A stretch of DNA of 64,000 nt, taken from CALIKS01 sp964440295 (GTDB taxonomy: Archaea > Thermoproteota > Nitrososphaeria_A > Caldarchaeales > Calditenuaceae). Of the stretch, positions 25,279-34,002 are shown piece by piece. The stretch covers positions 17,254 to 81,253 of the forward strand of contig CAYTRT010000001.1 in NCBI GenBank assembly GCA_964440295.1, in the 5' to 3' direction. A program made the position numbers and the translations under genes. The notes beneath the pieces were generated by a model. It worked only from the letters and a program-made list of their open reading frames with translations. It was not told the origin of the DNA and did not search any database. Numbering within the stretch: position 1 is the stretch's first letter; each line of letters opens with the position of its first letter.

Positions 25279-26241
25279 ATGAAGCCTATATTTGGATTAG
25301 TGCTTCCAACTGGTTTTAGGTTAGACTTACCAAAAGTTTCTGCTGACGAACAATATAAAATGGTAGAGAATACTTTGCGGAGAGCAGAGAGCCTCGGATA
25401 TCATTCTGCTTGGCTATATGACCATTTCTACACATATCCAGCAATAGAGAGGGAATCAGTCTTCGAGGCTTGGATTACATTGACAGCTTTAGCTAAGGCA
25501 TCGAGTAGAATTAGGATTGGGACTATCGTTACTTGTAATAGCTACAGGACACCTACTTTGCTGGCAAAGATGAGCAGCACTTTTGACGTAGTATCAGGAG
25601 GTAGAATGGAACTAGGCCTAGGGGCCGGGTGGTATGAAAAGGAATACGTCGCATATGGATATGAGTTTCCATCCAACGCAACGAGAATAAAGATGCTTGA
25701 AGAGGCCGCCATAATTATAAAAGGAATGTGGACAGAGGACGAATTTTCGTTCAGTGGCAAGTACTACAATGTGGTTAATGCCATGAACTATCCGAAGCCT
25801 TTGCAGAAGCCTCGGCCAAGACTATTGATTGGGGGTAATGGTGAAAAACTCACATTAAGAGTAGTTGCTAGGCAGGCTGATAGATGGAACGGCGGCGGAG
25901 ATCCAGAGACGTATCGTAGAAAAGTAGAGATACTGAATAAATACATAGACGAGACGGGAAGAAAGAGGGGCGAGATAGAATTAACATATCATGGAATAGT
26001 GCTCTTTGAGAAAACTGACAAATTAGTAATGGATAGGCTTAAACAACTTGCAGAGTCGTGGAAATTATCATCCATTGAAAACTTCTCGAGGAGCAACCCT
26101 GTGGGAAGCTCTGATGCGGTATCTGAATTTCTGGGAAAGATACGCGATGCGGGAGCTCAGTACTTCATGCTTTATTTAATCGACTCTCAAATTGACGGCA
26201 AGCTAGAGCTTTTCAAGGATTCAGTCCTTAATAATATTTGA
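25279..26241 (+). CDS. F420-dependent LLM-class oxidoreductase
   Basis: 320 residues, luciferase-like TIM barrel. Typical segments: FGLVLPTGFR at the N-terminus, AESLGYHSAWLYDHF, RIRIGTIVTCNSYRTPTLLAK, LGLGAGWYEKEYVAYGYEFP and PRLLIGGNGEKLTLRVVARQADRWN. The family uses reduced F420 (some use FMN). The substrate cannot be deduced. F420 use agrees with the npdG gene at 18691. It lies between rps14 and the polB partner gene, in a stretch that separates S14 from L5. Confidence 0.9.
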   Translation: MKPIFGLVLPTGFRLDLPKVSADEQYKMVENTLRRAESLGYHSAWLYDHFYTYPAIERESVFEAWITLTALAKASSRIRIGTIVTCNSYRTPTLLAKMSSTFDVVSGGRMELGLGAGWYEKEYVAYGYEFPSNATRIKMLEEAAIIIKGMWTEDEFSFSGKYYNVVNAMNYPKPLQKPRPRLLIGGNGEKLTLRVVARQADRWNGGGDPETYRRKVEILNKYIDETGRKRGEIELTYHGIVLFEKTDKLVMDRLKQLAESWKLSSIENFSRSNPVGSSDAVSEFLGKIRDAGAQYFMLYLIDSQIDGKLELFKDSVLNNI

Positions 26242-26356
26242 GAATGCATCAGCTCTATGGCCAACGAGTCTTCATTTTCACAACTATAGTCATTCACTTT
26301 TCTCGCACTCTCTTTATATTTGCCACTTTCGGGCCGCTCTCCCAACTTATCAACGA

Positions 26357-26677
26357 ATGCTTAGGGCCCTTTTTTCAGGAATGGGCAGATCATCGTTAAC
26401 ATACCGTCAGCGTCTCGAGTCTGAAATTGCTAGGTGGAGTAGCTTCAGAAGAGCATTACTGAGGAATGAACGTGAGGCATTTGATAGGCTTATCGACAGT
26501 GCGTTTAGATATGTTCATGCTGGTACAATGTGTCTGGAGCAGGAAACATTTAAAGTCTTTATAATGTCTGTACTCTTGGATCATGAATATAGATTGATGC
26601 TTCTTGAAAAGAGGCTAAAACAGCTTAGATCAGATGGTCCTGTAATGATCAAAGAAGATTTGGATGGTCGTCTATGA
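26357..26677 (+). CDS. Small helical protein coupled to the family B polymerase gene
   Basis: 106 residues, nearly all predicted helix. The core SYRQ-like motif TYRQRLESEIARWSSFRRAL and the later MSVLLDHEYRLMLLEKRLKQL resemble a small conserved archaeal family I recall beside B-family polymerase genes in several lineages (memory, not searched). The end overlaps the polymerase start by four bases (ATGA), which strongly suggests co-translation. It may be an accessory subunit of the polymerase (inference). Confidence 0.7.
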   Translation: MLRALFSGMGRSSLTYRQRLESEIARWSSFRRALLRNEREAFDRLIDSAFRYVHAGTMCLEQETFKVFIMSVLLDHEYRLMLLEKRLKQLRSDGPVMIKEDLDGRL

Positions 26678-28839
26678 TTGATGGCCGGCTTCTAGACCTG
26701 CATCCGGCAGGTCCTAGATCGATGGCTCTTTGGATCAAGAGAGGTCCTAGAAAAGTCTATATGCATACGGTAGAGTGGCTTCCTAAGATCTACTTAGCCG
26801 GACCAATGTCTAGATTGGCTGAGCTTTATCGATGCCTGAGCAGTAGCTACGAGGTCCGCATTGTTGAAAAATTTACCGAGCCAGGAAGAAAACCTAGACA
26901 GGTGCTTGAGATATCTGTCTCAATCGGCACTAAGAAGAGACTAGCGAGGAGGTTTTTACAGATGGGGAATTACGAGGTCTTCAAGGTCTTTAACGTTGAT
27001 TTACCGTCTACACAGAGTTTTCTCTACGAACACGAGATATTCCCGACCGGATACGTGGTAGTAGGTGATGGTCAAATAACTGGTCGTGAATCACAGTTAG
27101 AGGTTAACTATGACACAGACTGGATGCAGGTAGCTAGGCTATTAGTAGTTTCGAAGAAGAGAGGAATTGTCCCTCAATTTAGTGATAAAATAGAAAGAGT
27201 GCTGCTCAGCGTTAATAATGAAAATATCGAGCTAGATGGGGAAGAAGATGTAATAATTCAAGAGCTTGGAGACGTTCTTGAAGAATTTGACATCGACGTG
27301 ATACTTACATCTGGCGGTGACTCATTCCTGCTACCATACCTGCAGTATAGGGCTTCTCTGCTTGGCTTGAAGCTTAGGTTAAGTAGAATCGATGAGGCAG
27401 TTCCTATACATACAAAGTCCTATTCATATATGAGTTATGGTAGGATCTACAGGTCTCATGCTCCTAGATTCTTGAAGGGTAGAATCCACATAGATTTGGA
27501 GAACTCGATGCTTGCATCTACTACGGGCTTAGTAGGTCTGGTAGAGGTTTCTAGAGTTGCGCGCATACCTCTACAACTTGCAGCCCGCTACACGATAGGA
27601 ATGTGTATGAGCTCTCTCCAATACTATCAAGCACATAGACTCGGAGTATTAATTCCCTGGAATCCAAACGCGATATCATATATCGATGCTCAAAGTCTTA
27701 GAAAGGCTGATCGTGGAGGACTAATACTTGATGCAACCACAGGGATTTATTGGAATGTCGGCGAGATAGATTTTCAGAGTCTCTATCCACAATTAATGGT
27801 GAAGTATAACATAAGTGGAGAAACTATAAACTGCGAATGCTGCACGGATAGAGGCGAGAAGGTCCCGGAGCTAGGATTCCATGTATGTAAAAGATGGCGG
27901 GGTATTGTTCCGCGGGCAATAGAAAGCATCATAGCGAGGCGACTTATCTATAAGATGCTCTACAAATCCGTGGATAATCCCGCCTTAAGAGAGATCTATA
28001 AAGCTAGGTCTGATGCGTTAAAATGGATTTTAGTAACTTCGTTTGGCTATCTGGGGTTCAGAAAGGCAAAATTCGGTAAAAGAGAGGCACATATGGCCGT
28101 GTGTAGCTATGCTAGGGAGGTTCTTTTAAAATCAATAAAGCTAGCTGAGAGGAGGGGATTTAAAGTTATCCACGGAATAGTTGACTCACTCTGGTTATGG
28201 AAAAAGGATGCAGACGATGATGAATACTTAGAGTTAGCTAAAGAAATTGAGAGTAAAACTGGACTGCCAGTAAGCTATGAAGGCAGATATAAATGGATAG
28301 TTTTCCTAAACTCCAAGACATATCCATCCAGGCCAGTCAACAACAGATATTTCGGAGTTTTTAGAAACGGTACATTAAAGTATAGAGGAATAGAGGCGCG
28401 GAGACGCGATACGCCGCTAATAGTTAAGAAGATGCAGATTGAGATGCTTAACAATCTAGGCCGAGCGGACACTTATGAAGAGCTATTTGAGGAGGCTGAA
28501 AAATGCAAAGAGTTATTGAATCGATATATTAGGCGCGTCCTCATAGGCGATGTAGATTTAGAGGAATTAGTGATCTCTAGGACGCTTTACGCCCCGATTG
28601 AGACATACTCCAATAACACATGTACGGTAAGCGTTGCCAGAATGCTTAGAAGAGAGGGTATGGAGGTTGGCCCCGGGACGGTGCTCAACTACATAGTGGG
28701 TCGAGATGAGGGTATTTTAAAGGCCGTACCCATCGAATTATCAACAGTACATAGCTATGACGCTAAGAAATATGTCGAGATGCTTAAAAGGGCAACCCAC
28801 ACTATTCTCGATCCAATAATAGGAAACCTTAAGCATTGA
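26674..28839 (+). CDS. Family B DNA polymerase, PolB2-like with altered catalytic motifs
   Basis: 721 residues. Polymerase motif A EIDFQSLYPQLM (near 364-375) keeps the aspartate and SLYP. Motif B is KWILVTSFGYLGF in place of KxxxNSxYG (near 450). Motif C is HGIVDSLWL (near 500) instead of YGDTDS, so the first catalytic aspartate is replaced by isoleucine. In the exonuclease domain the DIE motif I is not found; GGDSFLLPYLQYRA resembles motif II. This pattern fits archaeal PolB2, thought to be inactive or weakly active and linked to damage tolerance. Convergent with rpl5; upstream partner coupled by ATGA overlap. Confidence 0.88.
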   Translation: MIDGRLLDLHPAGPRSMALWIKRGPRKVYMHTVEWLPKIYLAGPMSRLAELYRCLSSSYEVRIVEKFTEPGRKPRQVLEISVSIGTKKRLARRFLQMGNYEVFKVFNVDLPSTQSFLYEHEIFPTGYVVVGDGQITGRESQLEVNYDTDWMQVARLLVVSKKRGIVPQFSDKIERVLLSVNNENIELDGEEDVIIQELGDVLEEFDIDVILTSGGDSFLLPYLQYRASLLGLKLRLSRIDEAVPIHTKSYSYMSYGRIYRSHAPRFLKGRIHIDLENSMLASTTGLVGLVEVSRVARIPLQLAARYTIGMCMSSLQYYQAHRLGVLIPWNPNAISYIDAQSLRKADRGGLILDATTGIYWNVGEIDFQSLYPQLMVKYNISGETINCECCTDRGEKVPELGFHVCKRWRGIVPRAIESIIARRLIYKMLYKSVDNPALREIYKARSDALKWILVTSFGYLGFRKAKFGKREAHMAVCSYAREVLLKSIKLAERRGFKVIHGIVDSLWLWKKDADDDEYLELAKEIESKTGLPVSYEGRYKWIVFLNSKTYPSRPVNNRYFGVFRNGTLKYRGIEARRRDTPLIVKKMQIEMLNNLGRADTYEELFEEAEKCKELLNRYIRRVLIGDVDLEELVISRTLYAPIETYSNNTCTVSVARMLRREGMEVGPGTVLNYIVGRDEGILKAVPIELSTVHSYDAKKYVEMLKRATHTILDPIIGNLKH

Positions 28840-28844
28840 AATTT

Positions 28845-29375
28845 CTATTCTCTTATTATTTCCACGTTAAACTCTCTTCGAATAAACTCTATGGCTTCCT
28901 CTTTAGTTACTCTATGCTTCCTACCCATTTTGCTCCTCTTAATTCTTCTAAGCTCAACTCTTCGCCCTGGTCTGTCAACGTTAACGATTATGTCCATTCC
29001 TATGATTCCAACTTCTGGATTGTACTTAGTGCCTGGGATGTCCAAGTGTTCCTTAATTCCGAATGAAAAGTTACCGTACTCGTCAAAGCTACTTTCTTTA
29101 ATCTTATTTCCTACCGCAGCCAAAGCATTCTTCAGAAACTCAATTGCCTTCTTTCCTCTTAGAGTTACCATGACTGCTATAGGCTCACCCCTGTGTATCC
29201 CGAACCCTCTTATTGTTTTCTTAGCTTTTCTTACCGATGGCTTCTGACCCGTGAGTTCCTCTAGTATCTTCGATGCCTTTTCAAGCCTAGCGGCTGCCTC
29301 ACCTATGCTTGAATTAACCACGACCTTTGAAATTCTAATTCTTCTATTGACATTTTCTAACTGAGTTTCAGCCAT
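28845..29375 (-). CDS. rpl5: 50S ribosomal protein L5 (uL5)
   Basis: 176 residues. Binds 5S rRNA and contacts P-site tRNA. Conserved stretches: RISKVVVNSSIGEA, LTGQKPSVRKAKKTIRGFGI, EYGNFSFGIKEHLDIPG and DIIVNVDRPGRRV. The start overlaps the S4e stop by about 19 bases. It is the last gene of this ribosomal operon here: S14, S8 and L6 do not follow. Its stop lies five bases from that of the convergent polymerase. Confidence 0.98.
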   Translation of the reverse strand: MAETQLENVNRRIRISKVVVNSSIGEAAARLEKASKILEELTGQKPSVRKAKKTIRGFGIHRGEPIAVMVTLRGKKAIEFLKNALAAVGNKIKESSFDEYGNFSFGIKEHLDIPGTKYNPEVGIIGMDIIVNVDRPGRRVELRRIKRSKMGRKHRVTKEEAIEFIRREFNVEIIRE

Positions 29376-30073
29376 GGCTCATTTTCACCAACAACCATCA
29401 CATACTTAAGAATTGTTGATACAGTGCCTATATCCGACTCTAATTGAATTAATGGCTTTGCTGGATATCTGGGTGTCTTATCGATTTTGATTATTTTTCC
29501 ATGAATTCCAGACCTTGAACCAGCAATTACTAGGCCATAATTGCCCTCCTTCAATCCAAGGTGGGCCATCAACTCTTGTTTTGGTAAGCTTATCTTGAAA
29601 GTATCTCCCACAGGAATTGTCTTTACATCAATTGATGGGTTTTTGAAAAGCAGATTCCTGCCATCATGCAAAGTAAATTGGATAGCGCCACCATCCTCCA
29701 TGGTTTTCCTCACTATCATTCCAAGTTTAAAACTAGCTTCCTCTTCATCAATTGCGACTAACGAAAGTCCACGTTTGTATATTGGAATCATTCTGTAATG
29801 CTCATTAGTCTCTGGCAACGATATGACATCCATCAAGCCTACTGGAAATCTCGGCTCAGCGACCTCCCGGCCATCAATCAAGACCTTTTTCATCTTAATG
29901 ATCTTCTCAGCTTCGAGAGCAGTTGAGGCATACTTTAAGTAGTCTCTAATTATGATGAGAAGAGGTACTGACTCGTCTTTCGGATGAGGACCGGGCCTAG
30001 GGGAGGGGACAAATTTCTTTCCTTTTCTAGGAATTATGTAAGACTTTGGTGCTGCTAATCTCTTGAGTCTCAT
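29357..30073 (-). CDS. rps4e: 30S ribosomal protein S4e (eS4)
   Basis: 238 residues, found in archaea and eukaryotes only. Opens with the basic LKRLAAPKSYIIPRKGKKFV and PRPGPHPKDESVPLLIIIRDY, then an S4-type RNA-binding domain (KKVLIDGREVAEPRFPVGLM) and a KOW-like end. Four bases separate it from rpl24 and it overlaps rpl5, the classic archaeal spc order. Confidence 0.98.
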   Translation of the reverse strand: MRLKRLAAPKSYIIPRKGKKFVPSPRPGPHPKDESVPLLIIIRDYLKYASTALEAEKIIKMKKVLIDGREVAEPRFPVGLMDVISLPETNEHYRMIPIYKRGLSLVAIDEEEASFKLGMIVRKTMEDGGAIQFTLHDGRNLLFKNPSIDVKTIPVGDTFKISLPKQELMAHLGLKEGNYGLVIAGSRSGIHGKIIKIDKTPRYPAKPLIQLESDIGTVSTILKYVMVVGENEPWLKLS

Positions 30074-30077
30074 GTTG

Positions 30078-30467
30078 CTACTCCCTCCGCTTCCACTCAG
30101 TTAGGGCTTCTCGTCCTCCCTCAAGTAACGTCTTTCTATATTCATCTTCTAAATTTAATTGAGTTATCATTACCTTGCTTACATGAACTGGTACATTTAC
30201 AGTGGAGCCATCGACCTTCTTTCTAGTAACATTCTCAATGAATACTCTCATCTTCTTGCGGTCTACATTTATTACTTTACCTTGGATTCCCTTAAACTCG
30301 CCTCTTAACACTCTGACCGTATCACCTTTCCTAATCGGTATTGATCTTCTATTATACTTCTCGGCGAGCTCCTTTGATAAATGCGCACTCATCAGGTTCT
30401 TCAATGCATGTTGTGGCGCCGTCAATATTTTTTTACGCTGTTTTGTCGGATCTTTAGACCTATTCAT
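30078..30467 (-). CDS. rpl24: 50S ribosomal protein L24 (uL24)
   Basis: 129 residues, archaeal type with an N-terminal extension (KQRKKILTAPQHALKNLMSA). The KOW motif RKGDTVRVLRGEFKGIQGKV is complete. It binds 23S rRNA near the exit tunnel. Ten bases after rpl14, four before rps4e. Confidence 0.97.
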   Translation of the reverse strand: MNRSKDPTKQRKKILTAPQHALKNLMSAHLSKELAEKYNRRSIPIRKGDTVRVLRGEFKGIQGKVINVDRKKMRVFIENVTRKKVDGSTVNVPVHVSKVMITQLNLEDEYRKTLLEGGREALTEWKRRE

Positions 30468-30477
30468 CTCTCTCGCC

Positions 30478-30912
30478 TCATATAATTATTGATGCGGTAT
30501 TTGCAATTTTTGCCCATCTCTCTGCAGCTTCTTTTGCCACTGGTCCTTTTATTTCAGTACCCTTCAAGTCTCCTTCAGGAGTGACCAGCACGCCTGCAGT
30601 ATCCTCAAAGGCTATCCAGGTACCGTCAGGCCTTCTATAGGGCTTTTTTTGCCTGATGATTACAGCGTGCATGACCTTCTTCCTCAATTCTATGCTTCCC
30701 TTCTTAACCGTGACTGTTACTAAATCTCCTACACCTGCGGCAGGTTGTCTCCTTAGCCGTCCTTTCAATCCTACTACTTGAATCACTTTTAACACCTGAG
30801 CGCCTGAATTATCGGCACAACTGATAAGGGCGCCTTGATTAATTGTTCTAGGAACATCTGGCCTTCTGAGGAGAATCCCCACCTCAGAGACAGCTCTTGA
30901 TCTTTTAGCCAT
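30478..30912 (-). CDS. rpl14: 50S ribosomal protein L14 (uL14)
   Basis: 144 residues. The signature NQGALISCADNSGAQVLKVI is near the N-terminus, followed by GVGDLVTVTVKKGSIELRKK and AVIIRQKKPYRR. The C-terminus GPVAKEAAERWAKIANTASI is standard. It abuts rps17 with no gap. A short N-terminal extension (MAKRSRAVSEVGILLRRP) precedes the usual family start. Confidence 0.98.
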   Translation of the reverse strand: MAKRSRAVSEVGILLRRPDVPRTINQGALISCADNSGAQVLKVIQVVGLKGRLRRQPAAGVGDLVTVTVKKGSIELRKKVMHAVIIRQKKPYRRPDGTWIAFEDTAGVLVTPEGDLKGTEIKGPVAKEAAERWAKIANTASIII

Positions 30913-31275
30913 TTATTGACCACCCTTCTTTGAAATATTTTCTACTACCACAAAGCTAATGGTCTTTGAGAGGGGCCTGCACTCTGCAGCCCTGACGATA
31001 TCTCCTATCTCGGCGTCGATGCAGGGTGGCAGGTGCACCGAAATTCTTTTCCGTCTCCGCTCATACCTCTTGTACTTCTTAACGTAGTAAATAGTATTCC
31101 TCTCAATTACAGCAGCGTTCTTCATGTACTTCTTTATTATCTTGCCAGTTATCATGATTCCTCTAACTGATACTGACCCATGGTAGGGACACTTATCGTC
31201 CTCACACGTCCTAGTAGGTGGATTCACGTCCAACCCTATGTTTTTAGTCGGCCTGACCATCGACCACTCTACCAC
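30913..31275 (-). CDS. rps17: 30S ribosomal protein S17 (uS17)
   Basis: 120 residues, archaeal type. N-terminal CEDDKCPYHGSVSVRGIMIT contains the CxxxxCPxHG pattern usual in archaeal S17, followed by GKIIKKYMKNAAVIER and the basic KKYKRYERRRKRISVHLPPC. The C-terminal CRPLSKTISFVVVE is conserved. The real start may be the second methionine (MVRPTKNIG). Confidence 0.97.
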   Translation of the reverse strand: MVEWSMVRPTKNIGLDVNPPTRTCEDDKCPYHGSVSVRGIMITGKIIKKYMKNAAVIERNTIYYVKKYKRYERRRKRISVHLPPCIDAEIGDIVRAAECRPLSKTISFVVVENISKKGGQ

Positions 31276-31316
31276 TAATCTGTTGAGAAATAGCGAGTGT
31301 AGGTATTAACGTTTAT

Positions 31317-31604
31317 CTACCGAGGCTTAGCCCATTTGTGATAAAGTCGCTTAACCCGCTCCGCGGGAGTTCCTACTATTAAGCTTCCATCCTGAACACA
31401 AATATTCTTGTCGCCCTCCATTATAGTTATAGATACGGCGTTTTTAGGAAATCTTTTTATTGAGCCGTCAGAAGACCTTATCGATATTGTGTTTCTTGTC
31501 TCGTCAACGATCCTACCAATGATTATTGAGCCACTAGATATCGATTTAACTTTGGCCTGATAACCAATCAGAGAAACTATCCTAACTCTTGTCTTCTTCT
31601 CCAA
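31317..31604 (-). CDS. rnp1: Ribonuclease P protein component 1 (Rpp29/Pop4)
   Basis: 95 residues. Protein subunit of archaeal RNase P, which trims the 5' leader of pre-tRNA. The Sm-like barrel shows GRIVDETRNTISIRSSDGSI, KRFPKNAVSITI and the C-terminal TPAERVKRLYHKW. It lies between rpl29 and rps17, as in many archaea, and overlaps rpl29 by 23 bases. Confidence 0.95.
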   Translation of the reverse strand: MEKKTRVRIVSLIGYQAKVKSISSGSIIIGRIVDETRNTISIRSSDGSIKRFPKNAVSITIMEGDKNICVQDGSLIVGTPAERVKRLYHKWAKPR

Positions 31605-31812
31605 CTTTTGGTCCTATACCCCTCTTTCTCTCATTAAGAATTGTCAGTATCCTTGCTATCGTTCTTCTTATGTTCTTTACCCGACCTGGATTCTCAACAG
31701 CTCCTCCAGACTTGATCTTGGTCCTTATATTTCTTAGCTCTGTTCTTAGTTCTTGCAGTTCTTCAATAAGCTCTCGATCAGACTTACTTCTTAGCTCCTT
31801 CAGTGCCTTCAC
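31582..31812 (-). CDS. rpl29: 50S ribosomal protein L29 (uL29)
   Basis: 76 residues, two-helix protein at the exit tunnel. ELRSKSDRELIEELQELRTE and NPGRVKNIRRTIARILTILN are diagnostic. An unusual C-terminal tail (ERKRGIGPKVGEEDKS) overlaps the start of the RNase P gene. The start overlaps the rps3 stop by one base. Confidence 0.97.
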   Translation of the reverse strand: MKALKELRSKSDRELIEELQELRTELRNIRTKIKSGGAVENPGRVKNIRRTIARILTILNERKRGIGPKVGEEDKS

Positions 31813-32435
31813 TACTTTACCACCTTTAGTCCCTCTTTCAGCTCTTCAATTTTAACTTCTTCCGCTAAGGGCGCGTCAGGCGGATATATTCTTACCCTTA
31901 CGCCGTAGATCCCAGTGGCTAGCTGCACATGCGCGACGCCGGTTTTGACGAAAAGTTTGGCGAACTCGCCTGATTTAGGCATTATGCCGGCAAAAAACTT
32001 CTCAGAGCGTGCCCTGGCCGATGTCAGTTTTCCACTTATTGTAATTTCAGCCCCCCTTGCCCCGGCATCCATTATCCTCCTAAGCGCCCAGAATGCAACT
32101 CTCCTCCATCTGACTCCGCTTGAAATTGCCTGAGCAATCCTCTGCGCCATTACATACGGATTAAGCTCCGGCACCTCTATCTCTGAGACAGCGATCTGAA
32201 GATTTTCTAGCCCGAATTTTTCTTCAAGCTCTTTTTGCAGAGCCTTTATCACTTTTCCCCTAGTCCCAATGACCAATCCGGGTCTCATTGAATAAATCGT
32301 TATGTTAGTGCCTATTGGAGTGGATGTGATGCTTATTCCACCGAAAAACGCGTCTTTAAGCCTCTCCCTAACATACTCCTCGATCTCCATGCGCTTTATA
32401 TTCTTCGTTAAGATTTTCATCACAGTAGTCGGCAA
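31812..32435 (-). CDS. rps3: 30S ribosomal protein S3 (uS3)
   Basis: 207 residues. KH domain with the GxxG loop visible in RPGLVIGTRGKVIKALQKEL and the C-terminal domain GVRWRRVAFWALRRIMDAGA, RGAEITISGKL. It sits at the mRNA entry of the small subunit. 46 bases separate it from rpl22 upstream. Confidence 0.98.
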   Translation of the reverse strand: MPTTVMKILTKNIKRMEIEEYVRERLKDAFFGGISITSTPIGTNITIYSMRPGLVIGTRGKVIKALQKELEEKFGLENLQIAVSEIEVPELNPYVMAQRIAQAISSGVRWRRVAFWALRRIMDAGARGAEITISGKLTSARARSEKFFAGIMPKSGEFAKLFVKTGVAHVQLATGIYGVRVRIYPPDAPLAEEVKIEELKEGLKVVK

Positions 32436-32481
32436 CTCTGATGATTAATTCCTAGTTAGAGTCTATATAAACGTGATCCTC

Positions 32482-32955
32482 TTAACCCATCTCAGACGCC
32501 ATGACCTCTATATGTACCAGTGTCTTGTTGTGTGGAGAAGCTCTACCGAAAGCTCTTGGGAAGAACTTCTTAATGGTCCTGCCCTTATGCGCAACGGCAT
32601 GAGTTATGAATAACTTATCAGTGTCTAGTCCCTTAAACTCAGCATTAGCTTCGAGAGACTCGAGCAGTTTCAACAAATGTCTCGCCACTTTAACAGGATA
32701 CCCTCCGGGTCCTCTTGTCTCTGAATGGTGTGCCCTCAACTTCCGGTACCTTCTATAAGGAATCATTCTCTTCTTCGCTATTACATCCTCTAATAATTTT
32801 TTCGCTTTATCTAGCCTTAGGCCCTTAATAGCTTGGCATACTTCTCTACTCCACTTGGGAGACACGTCAATCTCCCTCAGGCTCGCCTTAACTGTTCTGG
32901 CAGGATCAGCGACTTGAGCCGAGTATTTCCACCTAGGCAATTCAGCCGTACCCAT
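32482..32955 (-). CDS. rpl22: 50S ribosomal protein L22 (uL22)
   Basis: 157 residues, archaeal type. KASLREIDVSPKWSREVCQA at the start, a central HSETRGPGGYPVKVARHLLK and the tunnel-loop region KGRTIKKFFPRAFGRASPHN, ending HIEVMASE. First gene of the local operon, with a TATA box at 32980-32990 for a leaderless transcript. S19, L2, L23, L4 and L3, usually upstream, are not here; a divergent iron-transport-like gene takes their place. Confidence 0.98.
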   Translation of the reverse strand: MGTAELPRWKYSAQVADPARTVKASLREIDVSPKWSREVCQAIKGLRLDKAKKLLEDVIAKKRMIPYRRYRKLRAHHSETRGPGGYPVKVARHLLKLLESLEANAEFKGLDTDKLFITHAVAHKGRTIKKFFPRAFGRASPHNKTLVHIEVMASEMG

Positions 32956-32979
32956 AGTTCAACTCAAATAGAACAATAT

Positions 32980-32990
32980 AAACTCTCCAA
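32980..32990 (-). promoter_or_regulatory. TATA box of the rpl22 ribosomal operon
   Basis: Minus-strand GTTTATATTGT, centred about 29 bases before the rpl22 ATG at 32955. Leaderless geometry; it shows that rpl22 begins its own transcription unit here. Confidence 0.5.
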
Positions 32991-33016
32991 TACTCAGGGA
33001 TAGGAATAAAAAACCA

Positions 33017-33027
33017 GTATATATTTT
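33017..33027 (+). promoter_or_regulatory. TATA box of the ferritin-like/VIT1 gene
   Basis: GTATATATTTT centred about 27 bases before the ATG at 33050, an exact leaderless spacing. Confidence 0.55.
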
Positions 33028-33049
33028 TCCATCTGATAAATTAGCAGCA

Positions 33050-33949
33050 ATGCACAATGAACAGCTAGACGAGAAGCTAATAGCAAAATTTGCACTAGAC
33101 GAATTTACTGATCATACTATCTATAAAGAACTTTCAAGACGCGAGAAAGATGAAAACAACAGAGCTACGCTCGAGAAGCTATCAGATATGGAGTATTTTC
33201 ATTATGAATTTTGGCGTACATTGCTGTCGAGTAATTTTACTCCACAGATAAGCAAGACTCAGCTCTTTGTTGTAAAAGTAATGAGAGTTATATTTGGATT
33301 GACCTTTACTCTAAAACTTTTTGAACGACATGAAAAAGAGACTATAAGGTCCTACGAAAATATTCTTCAAAAACTAGAAGAAGACAAAAGTCAAATCCTT
33401 ACACGTATAATCAACGAAGAAAGAGAGCATGAAAATTATTTTCTGTCTCAGATTAATGAATCAATTCTGAAGTACATGAGTTTCATCGTTCTTGGACTAG
33501 CTGACGCAATCATTGAAATAACGGGCGTTCATGCAGGGTTTCTAGGCGTGACAAGTTCAACACTAATAGCGGGAGTTGCAGGACTGGTTGTTGGATTTGC
33601 AGCATCAATCTCTATGGCGTCTGCTGCCTATCTCCAAGCAAAGCAAAGCCTAAGCTTCAACCCCATTAACTCTTCAGTTATGACCGGTATATCATATTTA
33701 GGCGCTGTCAGTTTACTCGCACTACCGTATTTCTTCACTTCAAACATGCTCGTCGCTTTCTTGTTTTCATTATGTTTGGCTATTCTCATGATTGGGTATT
33801 TCACGATTTATGGAGCAGTCTTAAGGGATGAGTCGATAACCAAAGAATTTATAACCGGTCTTTCATTAACGATAGGAACAGCAATAGGTGCCTTCTTGTT
33901 TGGAGAGGCGCTGGGCAGGCTCTTCGGCATACACCCCTACATGACTTAA
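33050..33949 (+). CDS. Ferritin-like domain fused to VIT1/CCC1 metal transporter
   Basis: 299 residues. Residues 10-135 form a four-helix rubrerythrin-like domain with diiron-type ligands: E18, ExxH at E48-H51 (MEYFHYEFW), E95/E97, and ExxH at E124-H127 (EEREHENYF). Residues 140-299 are a VIT1/CCC1 membrane domain with ILKYMSFIVLGLADAIIEIT, GVHAGF and SMASAAYLQAKQ, about five helices. Such erythrin-VIT fusions (MbfA-like) export or sequester iron or manganese and protect against oxidative stress. It is monocistronic, with its own leaderless promoter. Confidence 0.88.
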   Translation: MHNEQLDEKLIAKFALDEFTDHTIYKELSRREKDENNRATLEKLSDMEYFHYEFWRTLLSSNFTPQISKTQLFVVKVMRVIFGLTFTLKLFERHEKETIRSYENILQKLEEDKSQILTRIINEEREHENYFLSQINESILKYMSFIVLGLADAIIEITGVHAGFLGVTSSTLIAGVAGLVVGFAASISMASAAYLQAKQSLSFNPINSSVMTGISYLGAVSLLALPYFFTSNMLVAFLFSLCLAILMIGYFTIYGAVLRDESITKEFITGLSLTIGTAIGAFLFGEALGRLFGIHPYMT

Positions 33950-34002
33950 CACTATAAAAAGAGTAAATAATGCTTATGAGCGAAAGACGATAAGTAATAT
34001 GT

